A stretch of 64,000 bases of DNA from Flammeovirgaceae bacterium (GCA_020635915.1 JACJYU010000002.1:248001-312000), one strand, 5' to 3'. Counted from the stretch's first letter, positions 9,450-17,920 are shown. Made by a program: numbers and translations. Notes: a model not told the origin generated them from the sequence alone.

Positions 9450-10325
9450 ATGGGCAGCTACTCCATTAAGGAATTGGAAGGATTGTCGGGCATTAAGGCT
9501 CACACCATACGCATTTGGGAAAAACGCCATAAAATCGTGGTTCCAAAAAGGACTGCCACCAATATCCGCATGTATTCGGATGCGGATTTAAAAAAGATCA
9601 TAAATGTGGCCTTGCTCAATAACCATGGGATAAAAATATCCAGGATAGCCGGGATGAGCGATGCGGAACTAAAGAAGGAAGTGACAGGGCTTGCCTCGTC
9701 ACAAAATGAAACCGGCCCTTTCATTGACCAACTCATCGTCTGCATGATCGATATGGAAGAAGAACAGTTCGAAAAACTGTTTTCCCACCTCATCATAAAA
9801 TTTGGGTTTGAAAAAACCATTACGGAAACCATTTACCCTTTTTTGGAAAAGATTGGCATCCTTTGGCAAACGGGCAACATCACGCCTGCCCAGGAGCATT
9901 TTGTTTCCAACCTGGTAAGGCAAAAAATAATTGTTGCGATCGACTCGCTACCCTTTCCCAAACCAGACGCCACCAAAATCGTACTTTTCCTGCCGGAGCA
10001 CGAGTTTCATGAAATCGGTCTTTTGTTGTACCACTATATTGCAAAGGGGCTCGGCTTCAAAGCCTACTATCTCGGCCAGCACCTGCCCTATGAAGACCTC
10101 AGGCAGGTTTGTGGCGAACACCAACCAGGGATAATCATCACCTCCATCATTGCAAGCCAGGGGGGCCAAAAGGCCACCGGGTACCTTCAAAAGCTTGGCC
10201 GGGACTTCCCACAAACGCGCATCCTGGTTGGCGGCAACCCCGACCTGGCGACCCTCCCCAACCTTCCCAATATCACCCATATCGAAAATTCCATGGCTTT
10301 AAAGGCATATTTGGCCAAATTTTAG
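9450..10325 (+). CDS. carH: MerR-family B12-dependent light-sensing regulator (CarH/LitR-like)
   Basis: The 291-residue protein has three parts. Residues 1-70 form a MerR winged helix (IKELEGLSGIKAHTIRIWEK). Residues 90-160 form a helical cap containing the W-x9-EH signature (W139, E149, H150) that in CarH contacts the upper face of adenosylcobalamin. Residues 170-291 form a cobalamin-binding Rossmann domain with ExHxxG (E185, H187, G190), a Ser-rich TSIIAS block and LVGGNPD. In characterised CarH/LitR proteins the dark AdoCbl-bound tetramer represses carotenoid genes, and light breaks the Co-C bond and relieves repression. Keeping both the upper-face EH and the lower-face His argues that this one is a photoreceptor rather than a B12-free relative. 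Its location before an ECF sigma factor and crt genes fits. The likely targets are the inverted repeats just downstream. Confidence 0.92.
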   Translation: MGSYSIKELEGLSGIKAHTIRIWEKRHKIVVPKRTATNIRMYSDADLKKIINVALLNNHGIKISRIAGMSDAELKKEVTGLASSQNETGPFIDQLIVCMIDMEEEQFEKLFSHLIIKFGFEKTITETIYPFLEKIGILWQTGNITPAQEHFVSNLVRQKIIVAIDSLPFPKPDATKIVLFLPEHEFHEIGLLLYHYIAKGLGFKAYYLGQHLPYEDLRQVCGEHQPGIIITSIIASQGGQKATGYLQKLGRDFPQTRILVGGNPDLATLPNLPNITHIENSMALKAYLAKF

Positions 10326-10350
10326 CATTTCGTTTATTATAATATAAAAA

Positions 10351-10423
10351 AACATTAAACATTATAATGGTCAATGTTGTATTATTAATAGTTTTGTTTA
10401 ACTTTATGTTAATTAAATTAAAC
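10351..10423. promoter_or_regulatory. Two inverted repeats flanking the ECF sigma promoter (candidate CarH operators)
   Basis: Between the regulator stop and the sigma-factor ATG lie two inverted repeats. The first is AACATT (10351-10356) with AATGTT (10373-10378), centred at 10364.5 and overlapping the proposed -33 element. The second has arms GTTTAACTT (10396-10404) and AAATTAAAC (10415-10423), eight of nine positions pairing, centred at 10409.5 over the -7 element and start region. MerR-type CarH tetramers bind palindromes and block RNA polymerase, so these are reasonable operators. The region is AT-rich, so chance symmetry is possible. Confidence 0.4.
10377..10406 (+). promoter_or_regulatory. 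Bacteroidota-type promoter upstream of the ECF sigma gene
   Basis: TTG at 10377-10379 is followed after 19 bases by TAACTTTA at 10399-10406, one base from the TAnnTTTG consensus of the Bacteroidota housekeeping sigma factor. The ATG at 10427 lies 21 bases beyond, leaving a short leader. It sits between the two inverted repeats. It would drive the sigma factor, crtI, crtB and idi. Confidence 0.45.
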
Positions 10424-10426
10424 AGT

Positions 10427-10930
10427 ATGACCAACATCGAATTTGCCTCAAGGATTTCCGCCCTCAATGACACGCTCAGGGGCTTTACTTACAGGTTTAC
10501 CCGCAACGCGGAAGAATCCCAGGACCTGGTACAAGATACCGTGCTACGGGCGCTTATTTACCAGGACAAATTCAGGGACAATACCAACCTCAAAGGCTGG
10601 CTGTTCACCATCATGCGGAACACCTTCATCAACCATTACAGGAAAGCCAAAATGGCCCGTACCTCCACTGACCATACCAAGGAGTTGTATTACCTCAATG
10701 TGGCCGATACCCACACGTTCAATCGTCCTGAAAAATCCTTGGAGTTTCAGGAAATATGGAAAAACATAAACGGGTTAAGGGAAGAACTACGGGTGCCCTT
10801 TAAAATGTACTCCTCAGGTTACAAATACCATGAAATTGCCAATCACCTGCATCTTCCCATCGGAACGGTGAAAAACAGGATATTCCACGCACGGAAAGAA
10901 ATCCAGGAAAAATTATTTGGTTACAGGTAG
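10427..10930 (+). CDS. ECF-type RNA polymerase sigma factor of the carotenoid cluster
   Basis: From ATG 10427 the protein is 167 residues, the usual ECF size. Region 2 shows ESQDLVQDTVLRALIYQDKF and LKGWLFTIMRNTFINHYRK (about residues 30-75). Region 4 shows FKMYSSGYKYHEIANHL then LPIGTVKNRIFHARKEIQEKL, a helix-turn-helix near the end. An upstream ATG at 10367 would add 20 hydrophobic residues and would place the promoter inside the gene, so it is rejected. No anti-sigma factor is adjacent. The regulator in front is CarH/LitR-like, an arrangement that recalls the LitR/LitS light circuits of actinomycetes, so this factor is inferred to relay the light signal to crt and photolyase promoters. The end is 10 bases from the crtI start. 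Confidence 0.87.
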   Translation: MTNIEFASRISALNDTLRGFTYRFTRNAEESQDLVQDTVLRALIYQDKFRDNTNLKGWLFTIMRNTFINHYRKAKMARTSTDHTKELYYLNVADTHTFNRPEKSLEFQEIWKNINGLREELRVPFKMYSSGYKYHEIANHLHLPIGTVKNRIFHARKEIQEKLFGYR

Positions 10931-10940
10931 CCTCAAACGT

Positions 10941-12440
10941 ATGAAAAGAATTGCAGTTATAGGCGCAGGGTTTGCAGGTATCTCCGCGGCCACCACCCTG
11001 GCCGCATCGGGGTTTGATGTAACCGTGTATGAGAAGAACGAAAGTGCAGGTGGCCGCGCACGGAAATTTGAAGCGGATGGGTTCACCTTTGATATGGGGC
11101 CCAGTTGGTACTGGATGCCTGACGTCTTTGAAAGGTACTTTGGCCGTTTTGGCAAGCGTGTTTCGGAGTACTACCAACTGGAGCGGCTAAGCCCTTCTTA
11201 CCGGGTATTTTTTGATGGGCACGATACCTGGGACGTGCCATCGCGAATGGAAGACCTGTACCAATTTTTCGAAAGCAAGGAAAAAGGCAGCAGCGCGAAA
11301 TTAAAGGATTTCCTAAAGGAAGGGGAGCACAAATATAAAATAGGCATGGGCGGCCTGGTGTATAAGCCTGGCCTATCACTAAAGGAATTGATGGACGCCC
11401 AGTTGTTAAAAGGGGTTTTCAAACTTCATGTGCTACAGTCCATCAGTACCTATATCGGAAAATACTTTAAGTCACCCGGGCTGGCCCGCTTGTTGGAGTT
11501 TCCGGTATTGTTTCTGGGGGCTGCCCCTTCCGATACCCCGGCACTGTACAGCCTTATGAATTATGCCGATATGGTACTGGGCACCTGGTACCCTAAAGGG
11601 GGGATGATCAAAATCGTTGAAGCGATGGTGCAGCTGGCCAAAGAAAAAGGGGTAAAGTTTGAATTCAACAGTAGCGTGCAATCTTTGAACATGGAGGGCC
11701 CCAGGATTGCGTCCATCTCCATCAATGGGCAAAGCACCCCTGTTGATGTTGACTATTTGATAGCAGGCGCGGATTACCATCACGTGGAACAGCAACTGTT
11801 GCCCGCTGAATCCAGGAAATACGATGAAGCCTATTGGGGCTCCCGAAAACTGGCGCCCTCCAGTTTGGTGTTTTACCTGGGCATTGACAAAAAGCTTGAC
11901 AACCTCCGCCACCACAACCTCTTCTTTGATCAGGATTTTGATTTGCACGCCAAAGAAATTTACAAAAACCCATCGTGGCCCACCCAGCCCCTTTTTTATG
12001 TATGCTGCCCTTCCAAAACGGACAGTACGGTCGCCCCTAAAGGAAAAGAAAACCTTTTTGTGCTTGTGCCGGTGGCCCCCGGCCTCAAAGACGAAGAAGC
12101 CTCCCGGGAAAAATACTTTCAAAACGTCATCGGCAGGATGGAAAAACTCACCCAACAAAAGATACTGCCCCATATTGTGTATAAAAGAAGCTATGCCCAC
12201 CGGGATTTCATCAAAGACTACAATTCGTATAAGGGAAATGCCTACGGCCTGGCAAATACCCTCAGTCAAACTGCCCACTTAAAACCATCGATAGTAAACA
12301 AAAAGGTCACTAACCTGTTTTATACAGGCCAGCTCACTGTTCCCGGGCCCGGGGTGCCCCCTTCGCTGATATCGGGGCAGGTAGTGGCCGATGAACTGAT
12401 AAAACGGGAAAAGAAAAAAATGGCAAGCCTCCGACCCTGA
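10941..12440 (+). CDS. crtI: Phytoene desaturase (CrtI-type, FAD-dependent)
   Basis: From ATG 10941 the protein is 499 residues, normal for CrtI. The N-terminus is a dinucleotide-binding fold, IAVIGAGFAGISAAT, followed by VYEKNESAGGRARKF and DMGPSWYWMPDVFE. The C-terminal FAD signature is LFYTGQLTVPGPGVPPSLIS near residue 460. The enzyme introduces double bonds into phytoene to give lycopene at the membrane. It lies between the ECF sigma gene (10-base gap) and crtB (7-base gap), so it is in the same operon. The longer reading from 10917 overlaps the sigma gene and adds eight residues before the fold, so I use 10941. Confidence 0.95.
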   Translation: MKRIAVIGAGFAGISAATTLAASGFDVTVYEKNESAGGRARKFEADGFTFDMGPSWYWMPDVFERYFGRFGKRVSEYYQLERLSPSYRVFFDGHDTWDVPSRMEDLYQFFESKEKGSSAKLKDFLKEGEHKYKIGMGGLVYKPGLSLKELMDAQLLKGVFKLHVLQSISTYIGKYFKSPGLARLLEFPVLFLGAAPSDTPALYSLMNYADMVLGTWYPKGGMIKIVEAMVQLAKEKGVKFEFNSSVQSLNMEGPRIASISINGQSTPVDVDYLIAGADYHHVEQQLLPAESRKYDEAYWGSRKLAPSSLVFYLGIDKKLDNLRHHNLFFDQDFDLHAKEIYKNPSWPTQPLFYVCCPSKTDSTVAPKGKENLFVLVPVAPGLKDEEASREKYFQNVIGRMEKLTQQKILPHIVYKRSYAHRDFIKDYNSYKGNAYGLANTLSQTAHLKPSIVNKKVTNLFYTGQLTVPGPGVPPSLISGQVVADELIKREKKKMASLRP

Positions 12441-12447
12441 GATACAC

Positions 12448-13290
12448 ATGACATCAAAAGAACTCTTTGATAAAAATGCCATAAACTGCTCAAAGCTTAC
12501 CACCAGGGCCTACAGTACATCTTTTTCTTTAGGCATATTGTGCCTTCACAAAGACCTGAGGGACCCGATCTATTCCGTGTACGGTTTTGTGCGGTTTGCC
12601 GATGAAATCGTGGACACCTTCCATCAGTATGACAAAAAATCCTTGCTGGAGGAGTTCAAAAAGGAAACCTACAAAGCGATAAGGAACAGGATAAGCCTCA
12701 ACCCCATCCTCCAAAGTTTCCAACTTACCGTCAATCAATACAACATTGACAGCGCGTTAATCTACCAGTTCTTGCACAGCATGGAAATGGACCTCCGCGA
12801 AAAGGAGTATGACCAGCCATCATTTGAAGAATATATTTTGGGATCGGCCGAGGTGGTGGGGCTAATGTGCCTGAAGGTATTCTGCAACGGGGACCAAGCC
12901 ACCTATTGCCGCCTTAAGCCCATGGCCATGCGCCTGGGGGCGGCCTTTCAAAAGATCAATTTTCTGCGGGACCTTAATGCCGATTATGTAGGAATGGGAA
13001 GATCATATTTTCCGGAAGTTGATTTGAGCGCATTCGACAATGGCAGCAAGGAAAAAATAGAGGAAAATATCGCGGCAGACTTTCGCGAAGGGTACAAAGG
13101 CATTGAGCAGCTTCCAAAAAAATCAAAACTCGGTGTGTACGTGGCCTACCTCTATTACCTGGCCTTATTTAAAAAAATAAAGGGCACCCCACCGGGTTCC
13201 ATCCTAAAAAAAAGGATTCGCGTTCGAAACCCGCACAAATTCTCTATTTTGCTCCTATCTTACCTAAAGCATCAACTCAACCTTATTTGA
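12448..13290 (+). CDS. crtB: Phytoene synthase (squalene/phytoene synthase family)
   Basis: The 280-residue protein carries the two Asp-rich substrate and Mg-binding motifs of the trans-isoprenyl head-to-head synthases. These are DEIVD at residues 52-56 inside YGFVRFADEIVD, and RDLNAD near residue 175 after GAAFQKINFL. Early ARAYSTSF-like context (TRAYSTSFSLG) matches bacterial CrtB. It condenses two geranylgeranyl diphosphates to phytoene. No GGPP synthase is in the window, so its substrate must come from elsewhere. It lies 7 bases after crtI and 5 bases before the ATG of idi. Confidence 0.95.
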   Translation: MTSKELFDKNAINCSKLTTRAYSTSFSLGILCLHKDLRDPIYSVYGFVRFADEIVDTFHQYDKKSLLEEFKKETYKAIRNRISLNPILQSFQLTVNQYNIDSALIYQFLHSMEMDLREKEYDQPSFEEYILGSAEVVGLMCLKVFCNGDQATYCRLKPMAMRLGAAFQKINFLRDLNADYVGMGRSYFPEVDLSAFDNGSKEKIEENIAADFREGYKGIEQLPKKSKLGVYVAYLYYLALFKKIKGTPPGSILKKRIRVRNPHKFSILLLSYLKHQLNLI

Positions 13291-13295
13291 TAATT

Positions 13296-13799
13296 ATGGA
13301 CCATGTGATCCTGGTGGACGAAGAAGACAAAGAAATTGGGCAAATGGAAAAAATGGATGCCCATCGCAAGGGGGCATTGCACAGGGCCTTCTCGGTTTTG
13401 GTGTTCAACAATAAAGGTGAAATGTTAATACAAAAAAGGGCACGAACCAAATACCACAGTGCCGGGCTATGGTCCAACGGGTGTTGTAGCCATCCGAGGC
13501 CCGGGGAAAGCACGGATGCTGCCGCCAAGCGCAGGATGAAGGAAGAGCTGGGCATAGGGTCACGGCCCAAATACCTGTACAAGTTTATTTATAAAGTTCA
13601 ACTGGGCGATTTAATAGAACATGAGCTGGACCATGTGTACACTTGCCTGTTCGATGGCGAGCCCCATCTCAACAAGGAGGAAGTGGAGGCATGGGCCTAC
13701 ATAAGGCCAGGCCATTTAAAGGAAAAGATTGAAGAAAACCCGGATCAATATACCTTTTGGCTGAAGCAGATCATGAACAGGTATGAACAATATCTGTGA
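13296..13799 (+). CDS. idi: Isopentenyl-diphosphate delta-isomerase, type 1 (Nudix fold)
   Basis: The 167-residue protein shows the type 1 IDI features: LVDEEDKEIGQMEKMDAHRKG at the N-terminus, LHRAFSVLVFN, then LWSNGCCSHPRPGE around residue 60 with the catalytic Cys and metal-binding His, and the Nudix-like AAKRRMKEELG. Metal-binding Glu residues occur in HELDHVYT. It interconverts IPP and DMAPP, feeding isoprenoid units to CrtB. Start ATG 13296 is preferred over an in-frame TTG three codons earlier. It closes the operon, and a strong hairpin follows at 13828. Confidence 0.95.
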   Translation: MDHVILVDEEDKEIGQMEKMDAHRKGALHRAFSVLVFNNKGEMLIQKRARTKYHSAGLWSNGCCSHPRPGESTDAAAKRRMKEELGIGSRPKYLYKFIYKVQLGDLIEHELDHVYTCLFDGEPHLNKEEVEAWAYIRPGHLKEKIEENPDQYTFWLKQIMNRYEQYL

Positions 13800-13827
13800 G
13801 CGGCACTTGAGGAGTCAACCGTTTTAT

Positions 13828-13867
13828 AAAAAAGGCGGCCTCAAAAGGTTTGGGGCCGCCTTTTTTT
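13828..13867. terminator. Bidirectional terminator between idi and a convergent lipoprotein gene
   Basis: A run of A leads into GGCGGCC (13834-13840), a 13-base loop, then GGCCGCC (13854-13860) and seven T. The A and T runs extend the stem and serve both strands, ending the crt operon on the plus strand and the 13894-15093 gene on the minus strand. Confidence 0.88.
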
Positions 13868-13893
13868 GATGGGCAAGTTTGCCCTAAAAAGAA

Positions 13894-15093
13894 CTAGTTC
13901 AAGTCATCGGGACGGGAAACCCCTGTTCCATAATCCACATTATTGAATGTGATGGTACCGGGATATAACCTAAAACTACTTTCCCTGTTTTGTGAGTTAA
14001 TGGACGGGCCACGGTAACCGGTCCTGTTCAACTGGTAATTGTCGTCAGGATAACCAGACCCGCCTACAAAATTGATGGTGGCCGTTCCGTTTTGGTTGTA
14101 GGCATTGTTCAGGTTGGTTTGGTCACCCAAGGTAATCTCGAGGGTTGCCCCGGAGCCGCCCAGCAGTGAAGTAAAAGTCACGTTTACTTTGCCATCGGCA
14201 TCACCGGTATAATCCCCACCGGTGGTAAAGTCGATGTCCACGATTTCACCATCGGCATTGGTGTACACATGGCTGATCACCGCTGTAGCCTGTCCGGTGG
14301 GCGCAGGATCGGCAATGGCATAGATAGGGAAAATGCCACTTGTGCGGTAGTTGTTATAATTGTTTAGGATACCGCCACCGGTATACATGGCAAACAATGT
14401 TTCTATTGTTTCCACCTTGGGCAATACATCAGGGAAGTTCTTGGTCTCGGATTGCAATTTGTTGTATGCGATCTTTTGCCCTACCAGCATGTCAGGGTAG
14501 AACACATACACATAAGTACCATATTGCTCGGCCGGTACCTTTACTTCATAGTTGCCATTGGCATCAGTCGTGGCCATAAAGATTTGGTCCCCATAGTTCA
14601 AATTGGCCCTAAATCGCAGGGTCACGCCCTCCAGTGTTTCAGGGGTATCGTTGGTCAAATCAGTATCGATCCTCACCGTTCCCTTTACAGTTGCCAAAGA
14701 CTCGTCTGCCAGGGAATAGATGCCCACAGAATAAGTTTGTTGGGTAGTGCGGAAATCATCGGCATATATCTCATCGTCAAAAGACATGGAAGTGAAATTA
14801 TCGGCCGATACGGCCAATACAAAACCGCCAAATTTTACACCTGGGAACAACGCCACACCATTTTCATCCGTAGTGGCCTCTTTCTTGTTACCTCCCTGGA
14901 TGAAAGTCACTTTCGCCCCGGCCACGGGGGGTTGGCCCTGCAAACTGCGGTTATACACATGCAGTGCAAAGTCAACCAGTTGTTGCGCCTTTAGCGCTTC
15001 TTCTTCCGTAAATTGTTCCTTACATGATATGGTCAGCGACATCAGTCCTATCATGAGGCCAGCCGAAACCAGTTTTAACTTGTTTTTCATCAT
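13894..15093 (-). CDS. Lipoprotein with two carboxypeptidase-regulatory-like domains
   Basis: This 399-residue protein begins with a lipoprotein signal ending MSLTISC. After a short helical stretch (EEEALKAQQLVDFALHVYNR) there are two Ig-like modules of the carboxypeptidase-regulatory type. The first is near residues 50-115 (VAGAKVTFIQGG, then TTDENGVALFPGVKFGGF). The second is near 135-220 (TVKGTVRIDTDL, then TTDANGNYEVKVPAEQYG). The C-terminal 150 residues are Gly/Thr/Asn-rich and unassigned. No enzyme motif is visible, and a surface-exposed lipoprotein is inferred. It is transcribed after the barrel gene upstream (41-base gap) or from its own promoter. Two ATG codons (15093 and 15090) are adjacent, and either could be used. 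Confidence 0.75.
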   Translation of the reverse strand: MMKNKLKLVSAGLMIGLMSLTISCKEQFTEEEALKAQQLVDFALHVYNRSLQGQPPVAGAKVTFIQGGNKKEATTDENGVALFPGVKFGGFVLAVSADNFTSMSFDDEIYADDFRTTQQTYSVGIYSLADESLATVKGTVRIDTDLTNDTPETLEGVTLRFRANLNYGDQIFMATTDANGNYEVKVPAEQYGTYVYVFYPDMLVGQKIAYNKLQSETKNFPDVLPKVETIETLFAMYTGGGILNNYNNYRTSGIFPIYAIADPAPTGQATAVISHVYTNADGEIVDIDFTTGGDYTGDADGKVNVTFTSLLGGSGATLEITLGDQTNLNNAYNQNGTATINFVGGSGYPDDNYQLNRTGYRGPSINSQNRESSFRLYPGTITFNNVDYGTGVSRPDDLN

Positions 15094-15134
15094 TTGGTTA
15101 TTGTTAAAGTAAGTGGATTTTTAAAATTAAATTA

Positions 15135-15851
15135 TCAAAGACCTATTCCTATGGTAACATAAGCCGAGTGGGTGCGGAGGTCGCCCTGTACGGTAAACAC
15201 ATCAACATAACTGTATCCCTTTTTCACAGGGGTAACCCCATACCGGTACCTGAAGTCTATCAATAGCCTCTTCGTGCCCAGGCTTACCTCGCCACCAAAA
15301 CCCCCGGTTATGCCCACCTGAAATGGTTCATACTGGCTTTTTTCTTCCCTGTATGCATTGGCAGTGGTAAATGTTTGGTTATAATAATAAGTAGTTTGAT
15401 AAGTGTTGGACGCGCCAAGGGTATATCCGATGGCTGGCCCCAACACCACGTTGGGTTGAACATCCCCAAACTTGGGGAGCCTGTACTTGGCCAGCACAGG
15501 CACATCCAACGTGTGCAGGATCACATCGGAATTGGTGGTATATAGGTCGAACAGGGACCCATTGGACCCAAACCGGGTGTCGTCCGAAAACCTCACATAA
15601 CGGCCGCCCTGTTGCATGTAGGAAGGTTCTGCCTGTACGGACAAAATGTCCGAAAATCCGTACTCCACCACGCCACCAACCAAAAAGCCAAGCCGCGAAC
15701 TGGTATGGGGCTGCTCATTGGAAAAAGTGCTTACGGTAGCCCCTACCCTTGCCCCATAGGACAGCCCCAGGTGGTCATCCTGTGCGAAAACCGAGCTTAC
15801 AAGGAATGTCAATGACAAAAAGGCAAAGGATGAAAATGGCCTGTATTTCAT
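15135..15851 (-). CDS. Outer-membrane beta-barrel protein (porin-like, PorT-type fold)
   Basis: The 238-residue product has a signal peptide (FLSLTFLVSSVFAQ) and then barrel strands with the pattern of the Bacteroidota outer-membrane beta-barrel domain: LGLSYGARVGATVSTFSN, RLGFLVGGVVEYGFSD, LSVQAEPSYMQQGG, KYRLPKFGDVQPNVVLGPAIGY, and a C-terminal strand HSAYVTIGIGL. It is predicted to sit in the outer membrane. It pairs with the lipoprotein 41 bases downstream on the same strand, and the two interrupt the carotenoid cluster. Function unknown. Confidence 0.8.
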   Translation of the reverse strand: MKYRPFSSFAFLSLTFLVSSVFAQDDHLGLSYGARVGATVSTFSNEQPHTSSRLGFLVGGVVEYGFSDILSVQAEPSYMQQGGRYVRFSDDTRFGSNGSLFDLYTTNSDVILHTLDVPVLAKYRLPKFGDVQPNVVLGPAIGYTLGASNTYQTTYYYNQTFTTANAYREEKSQYEPFQVGITGGFGGEVSLGTKRLLIDFRYRYGVTPVKKGYSYVDVFTVQGDLRTHSAYVTIGIGL

Positions 15852-16065
15852 ATGTTAATAATTGGTTCTTTTTTTGTTTACTGGCGCAAGAATATGACAT
15901 TTAGTGTGAACTTCCAATTATCCTAGCTTCAGTGTCGGCCATTCCCTAACAAAAACCCTAACCAGTACCTCATATTTATGGCCACCAGGAAAACAATCCT
16001 TTATTCCGCTTGTTACCAAAAGGTAAGCCGTGGCCAACTTTTAAATCCTGGCAGGGGTATAATTG

Positions 16066-16078
16066 ACTGATAATCAGT
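16066..16078. promoter_or_regulatory. Perfect odd palindrome just upstream of the photolyase start
   Basis: ACTGAT (16066-16071), a single A, then ATCAGT (16073-16078) forms a perfect palindrome 7 bases upstream of the photolyase ATG. TATAATTG at 16058-16065, directly before it, is one base from the Bacteroidota -7 consensus, although no clear -33 TTG is present. An operator at the transcription start is plausible. The binding protein is unknown. Confidence 0.35.
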
Positions 16079-16085
16079 ACAGATA

Positions 16086-17396
16086 ATGACAGGGGAAGAC
16101 CTTATCAACAATAAAACAACCATATTTTGGTTTCGAAGGGCCCTAAGGCTCACGGACAACACGGGGTTGTACCACGCCTTAAAAGAAAACGGGCAGGTAT
16201 TGCCTGTGTTCATCTTCGACACAAAAATACTCAACGCCCTGGAAGACAAAGATGATGCACGGGTAAGCTTTATTCATCAGAACCTGGCAAAATTAAAAGC
16301 TGACCTGGAGGAACTGGGCAGTTCCCTCTGGGTGGCCCACACCACCCCGGAAGGCTTCTTCAAATCCATTTCGCCAAAATCGGTTTATGCCAATACTGAT
16401 TACGGCCCCTACCCTAGAAAACGCGACACGGCCATAGAAAAGATACTTGCAAAAAAAGGCATAGCGTTCAAAACATATAAAGACCATGTTGTTTTTGAGA
16501 AAGGTGAAGTGGTAAAATCCGACAAAAAGCCCTATACCGTGTTTACCCCTTACAGCAAAAGTTGGCTTGTGAGGCTTACGGCTACCGATTACAAAGGATA
16601 TCCTGTAAACAAATACCTGGGAAACCTTCTCATGACCGCGCCCCTGCCCCTGCCCACCCTGGCGCAAATCGGGTTTCGCCAAACAAAAATCAAGTTTCCC
16701 GCACGTGTGGTAAGGCCTTCCATCATACGGCACTATGACCGGCACAGGGACTATCCTGCCATGCAGGGTACCTCACAACTGAGTGTGCACCTGCGGTTTG
16801 GCACCATAAGCATTCGGCAGTCGGTGGCCATTGCAGTGAAAGAAAACAAAACATGGCTAAACGAGTTGATCTGGAGGGACTTCTACCACATGGTCCTATG
16901 GCACTTTCCCGATGTCGACAGGGCATTCAAGCCCGCCTACGACAATATTGAATGGAGGAACAACCTTGGGGAGTTCCAGGCCTGGTGCAATGGGCAAACT
17001 GGGTACCCCATTGTGGACGCGGGCATGCGCGAATTAAATGCCACCGGTTTTATGCACAACAGGGCAAGGATGATTGTGGCCAGCTTTTTGGCCAAACACC
17101 TGTTGATCGACTGGAGATGGGGAGAGGCCTATTTTGCCAGGAAATTACTTGACTTCGACCTGGCTGCCAATAACGGTGGCTGGCAATGGGCGGCCGGTTC
17201 GGGTTGTGACGCGGCACCCTATTTCAGGGTGTTCAATCCCTACCTGCAAACTGAAAAATTCGACCCCGAGTTGAAGTATATTAAAAAATGGGTCCCCGAG
17301 GTAAATTCCGGAAAATACCCAAAGCCCATTGTCGACCATTCCTTTGCCAGGGCCCGGGCATTAAATGCCTATAAAAAGGCGCTTAAAGGTATTTGA
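16086..17396 (+). CDS. phrB: Cryptochrome/photolyase family deoxyribodipyrimidine photolyase
   Basis: The 436-residue protein has the N-terminal photolyase antenna fold (TIFWFRRALRLTDNTGLYHAL, FIFDTKIL). Its C-terminal FAD-binding helical domain contains SVHLRFGTISIR, ELIWRDFYHMVLWHFP, MRELNATGFMHNRARMIVASFL and NNGGWQWAAGSGCDAAPYFR, with the conserved Trp and Asn residues that line the FAD and lesion pocket. It resembles class I CPD photolyases, which repair pyrimidine dimers using blue light. It starts the second half of the light cluster and is probably co-regulated with the crt genes. The C-terminus ends soon after the core, so there is no cryptochrome-like tail. Confidence 0.95.
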   Translation: MTGEDLINNKTTIFWFRRALRLTDNTGLYHALKENGQVLPVFIFDTKILNALEDKDDARVSFIHQNLAKLKADLEELGSSLWVAHTTPEGFFKSISPKSVYANTDYGPYPRKRDTAIEKILAKKGIAFKTYKDHVVFEKGEVVKSDKKPYTVFTPYSKSWLVRLTATDYKGYPVNKYLGNLLMTAPLPLPTLAQIGFRQTKIKFPARVVRPSIIRHYDRHRDYPAMQGTSQLSVHLRFGTISIRQSVAIAVKENKTWLNELIWRDFYHMVLWHFPDVDRAFKPAYDNIEWRNNLGEFQAWCNGQTGYPIVDAGMRELNATGFMHNRARMIVASFLAKHLLIDWRWGEAYFARKLLDFDLAANNGGWQWAAGSGCDAAPYFRVFNPYLQTEKFDPELKYIKKWVPEVNSGKYPKPIVDHSFARARALNAYKKALKGI

Positions 17397-17438
17397 CCAT
17401 TTCCTAAACAATTTTGGCATTGTGGTGTTTTTTTAAGT

Positions 17439-17909
17439 GTGAAAGTATATAACCTTAAGCGAAGCCAGGTATTTCCCATCAGCATGGAGGAAGCATGGGG
17501 GTTCTTCACCAACCCCCTGAACCTCGGCAAGATCACCCCGCCCGACATGGGGTTTGCCATACAATACATATCAGGGAAAAAAGCCACCTATGCAGGGCAA
17601 ATCGTCACCTATAAAATCAAGTTATGGCCTGGCATATGCGTGGTGTGGGTAACGGAAATAACACAAGTAAAGGGCTTGCAATACTTTATTGATGAGCAAA
17701 GGTCCGGCCCCTACAAGCTATGGCACCATCAACATCATTTCGTACCGACAAAAGATGGTGTGGAAATGGTGGACGAAGTCAACTATATCATGCCCTTGGG
17801 CTTGCTGGGCAGGCTGGCCCATTGGCTTTTTGTAGGGAGGCAGGTAAACGCTATTTTTGATTACAGGCACAAAGTACTGGCAACCCTTTTTCCACAAGAA
17901 AACAACTGA
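17439..17909 (+). CDS. SRPBCC (START/Bet v1-like) family protein
   Basis: The 156-residue protein begins with KVYNLKRSQVFPISMEEAWGFFTNPLNLGKITPP, the standard opening of bacterial SRPBCC ligand-binding proteins. It continues with alternating strands such as TYKIKLWPGICVVWVTEIT and the final helix LFVGRQVNAIFDYRHKVL. The fold makes a deep hydrophobic pocket, but the ligand is not known. A GTG at 17439 is used as start because the alignment-like opening begins there and no ATG fits. It sits 42 bases after the photolyase and 11 bases before crtZ. Similar proteins commonly accompany carotenoid genes in Bacteroidota, so a role in handling pigment or lipid is possible but unproven. Confidence 0.87.
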   Translation: MKVYNLKRSQVFPISMEEAWGFFTNPLNLGKITPPDMGFAIQYISGKKATYAGQIVTYKIKLWPGICVVWVTEITQVKGLQYFIDEQRSGPYKLWHHQHHFVPTKDGVEMVDEVNYIMPLGLLGRLAHWLFVGRQVNAIFDYRHKVLATLFPQENN

Positions 17910-17920
17910 ACCACTATACA

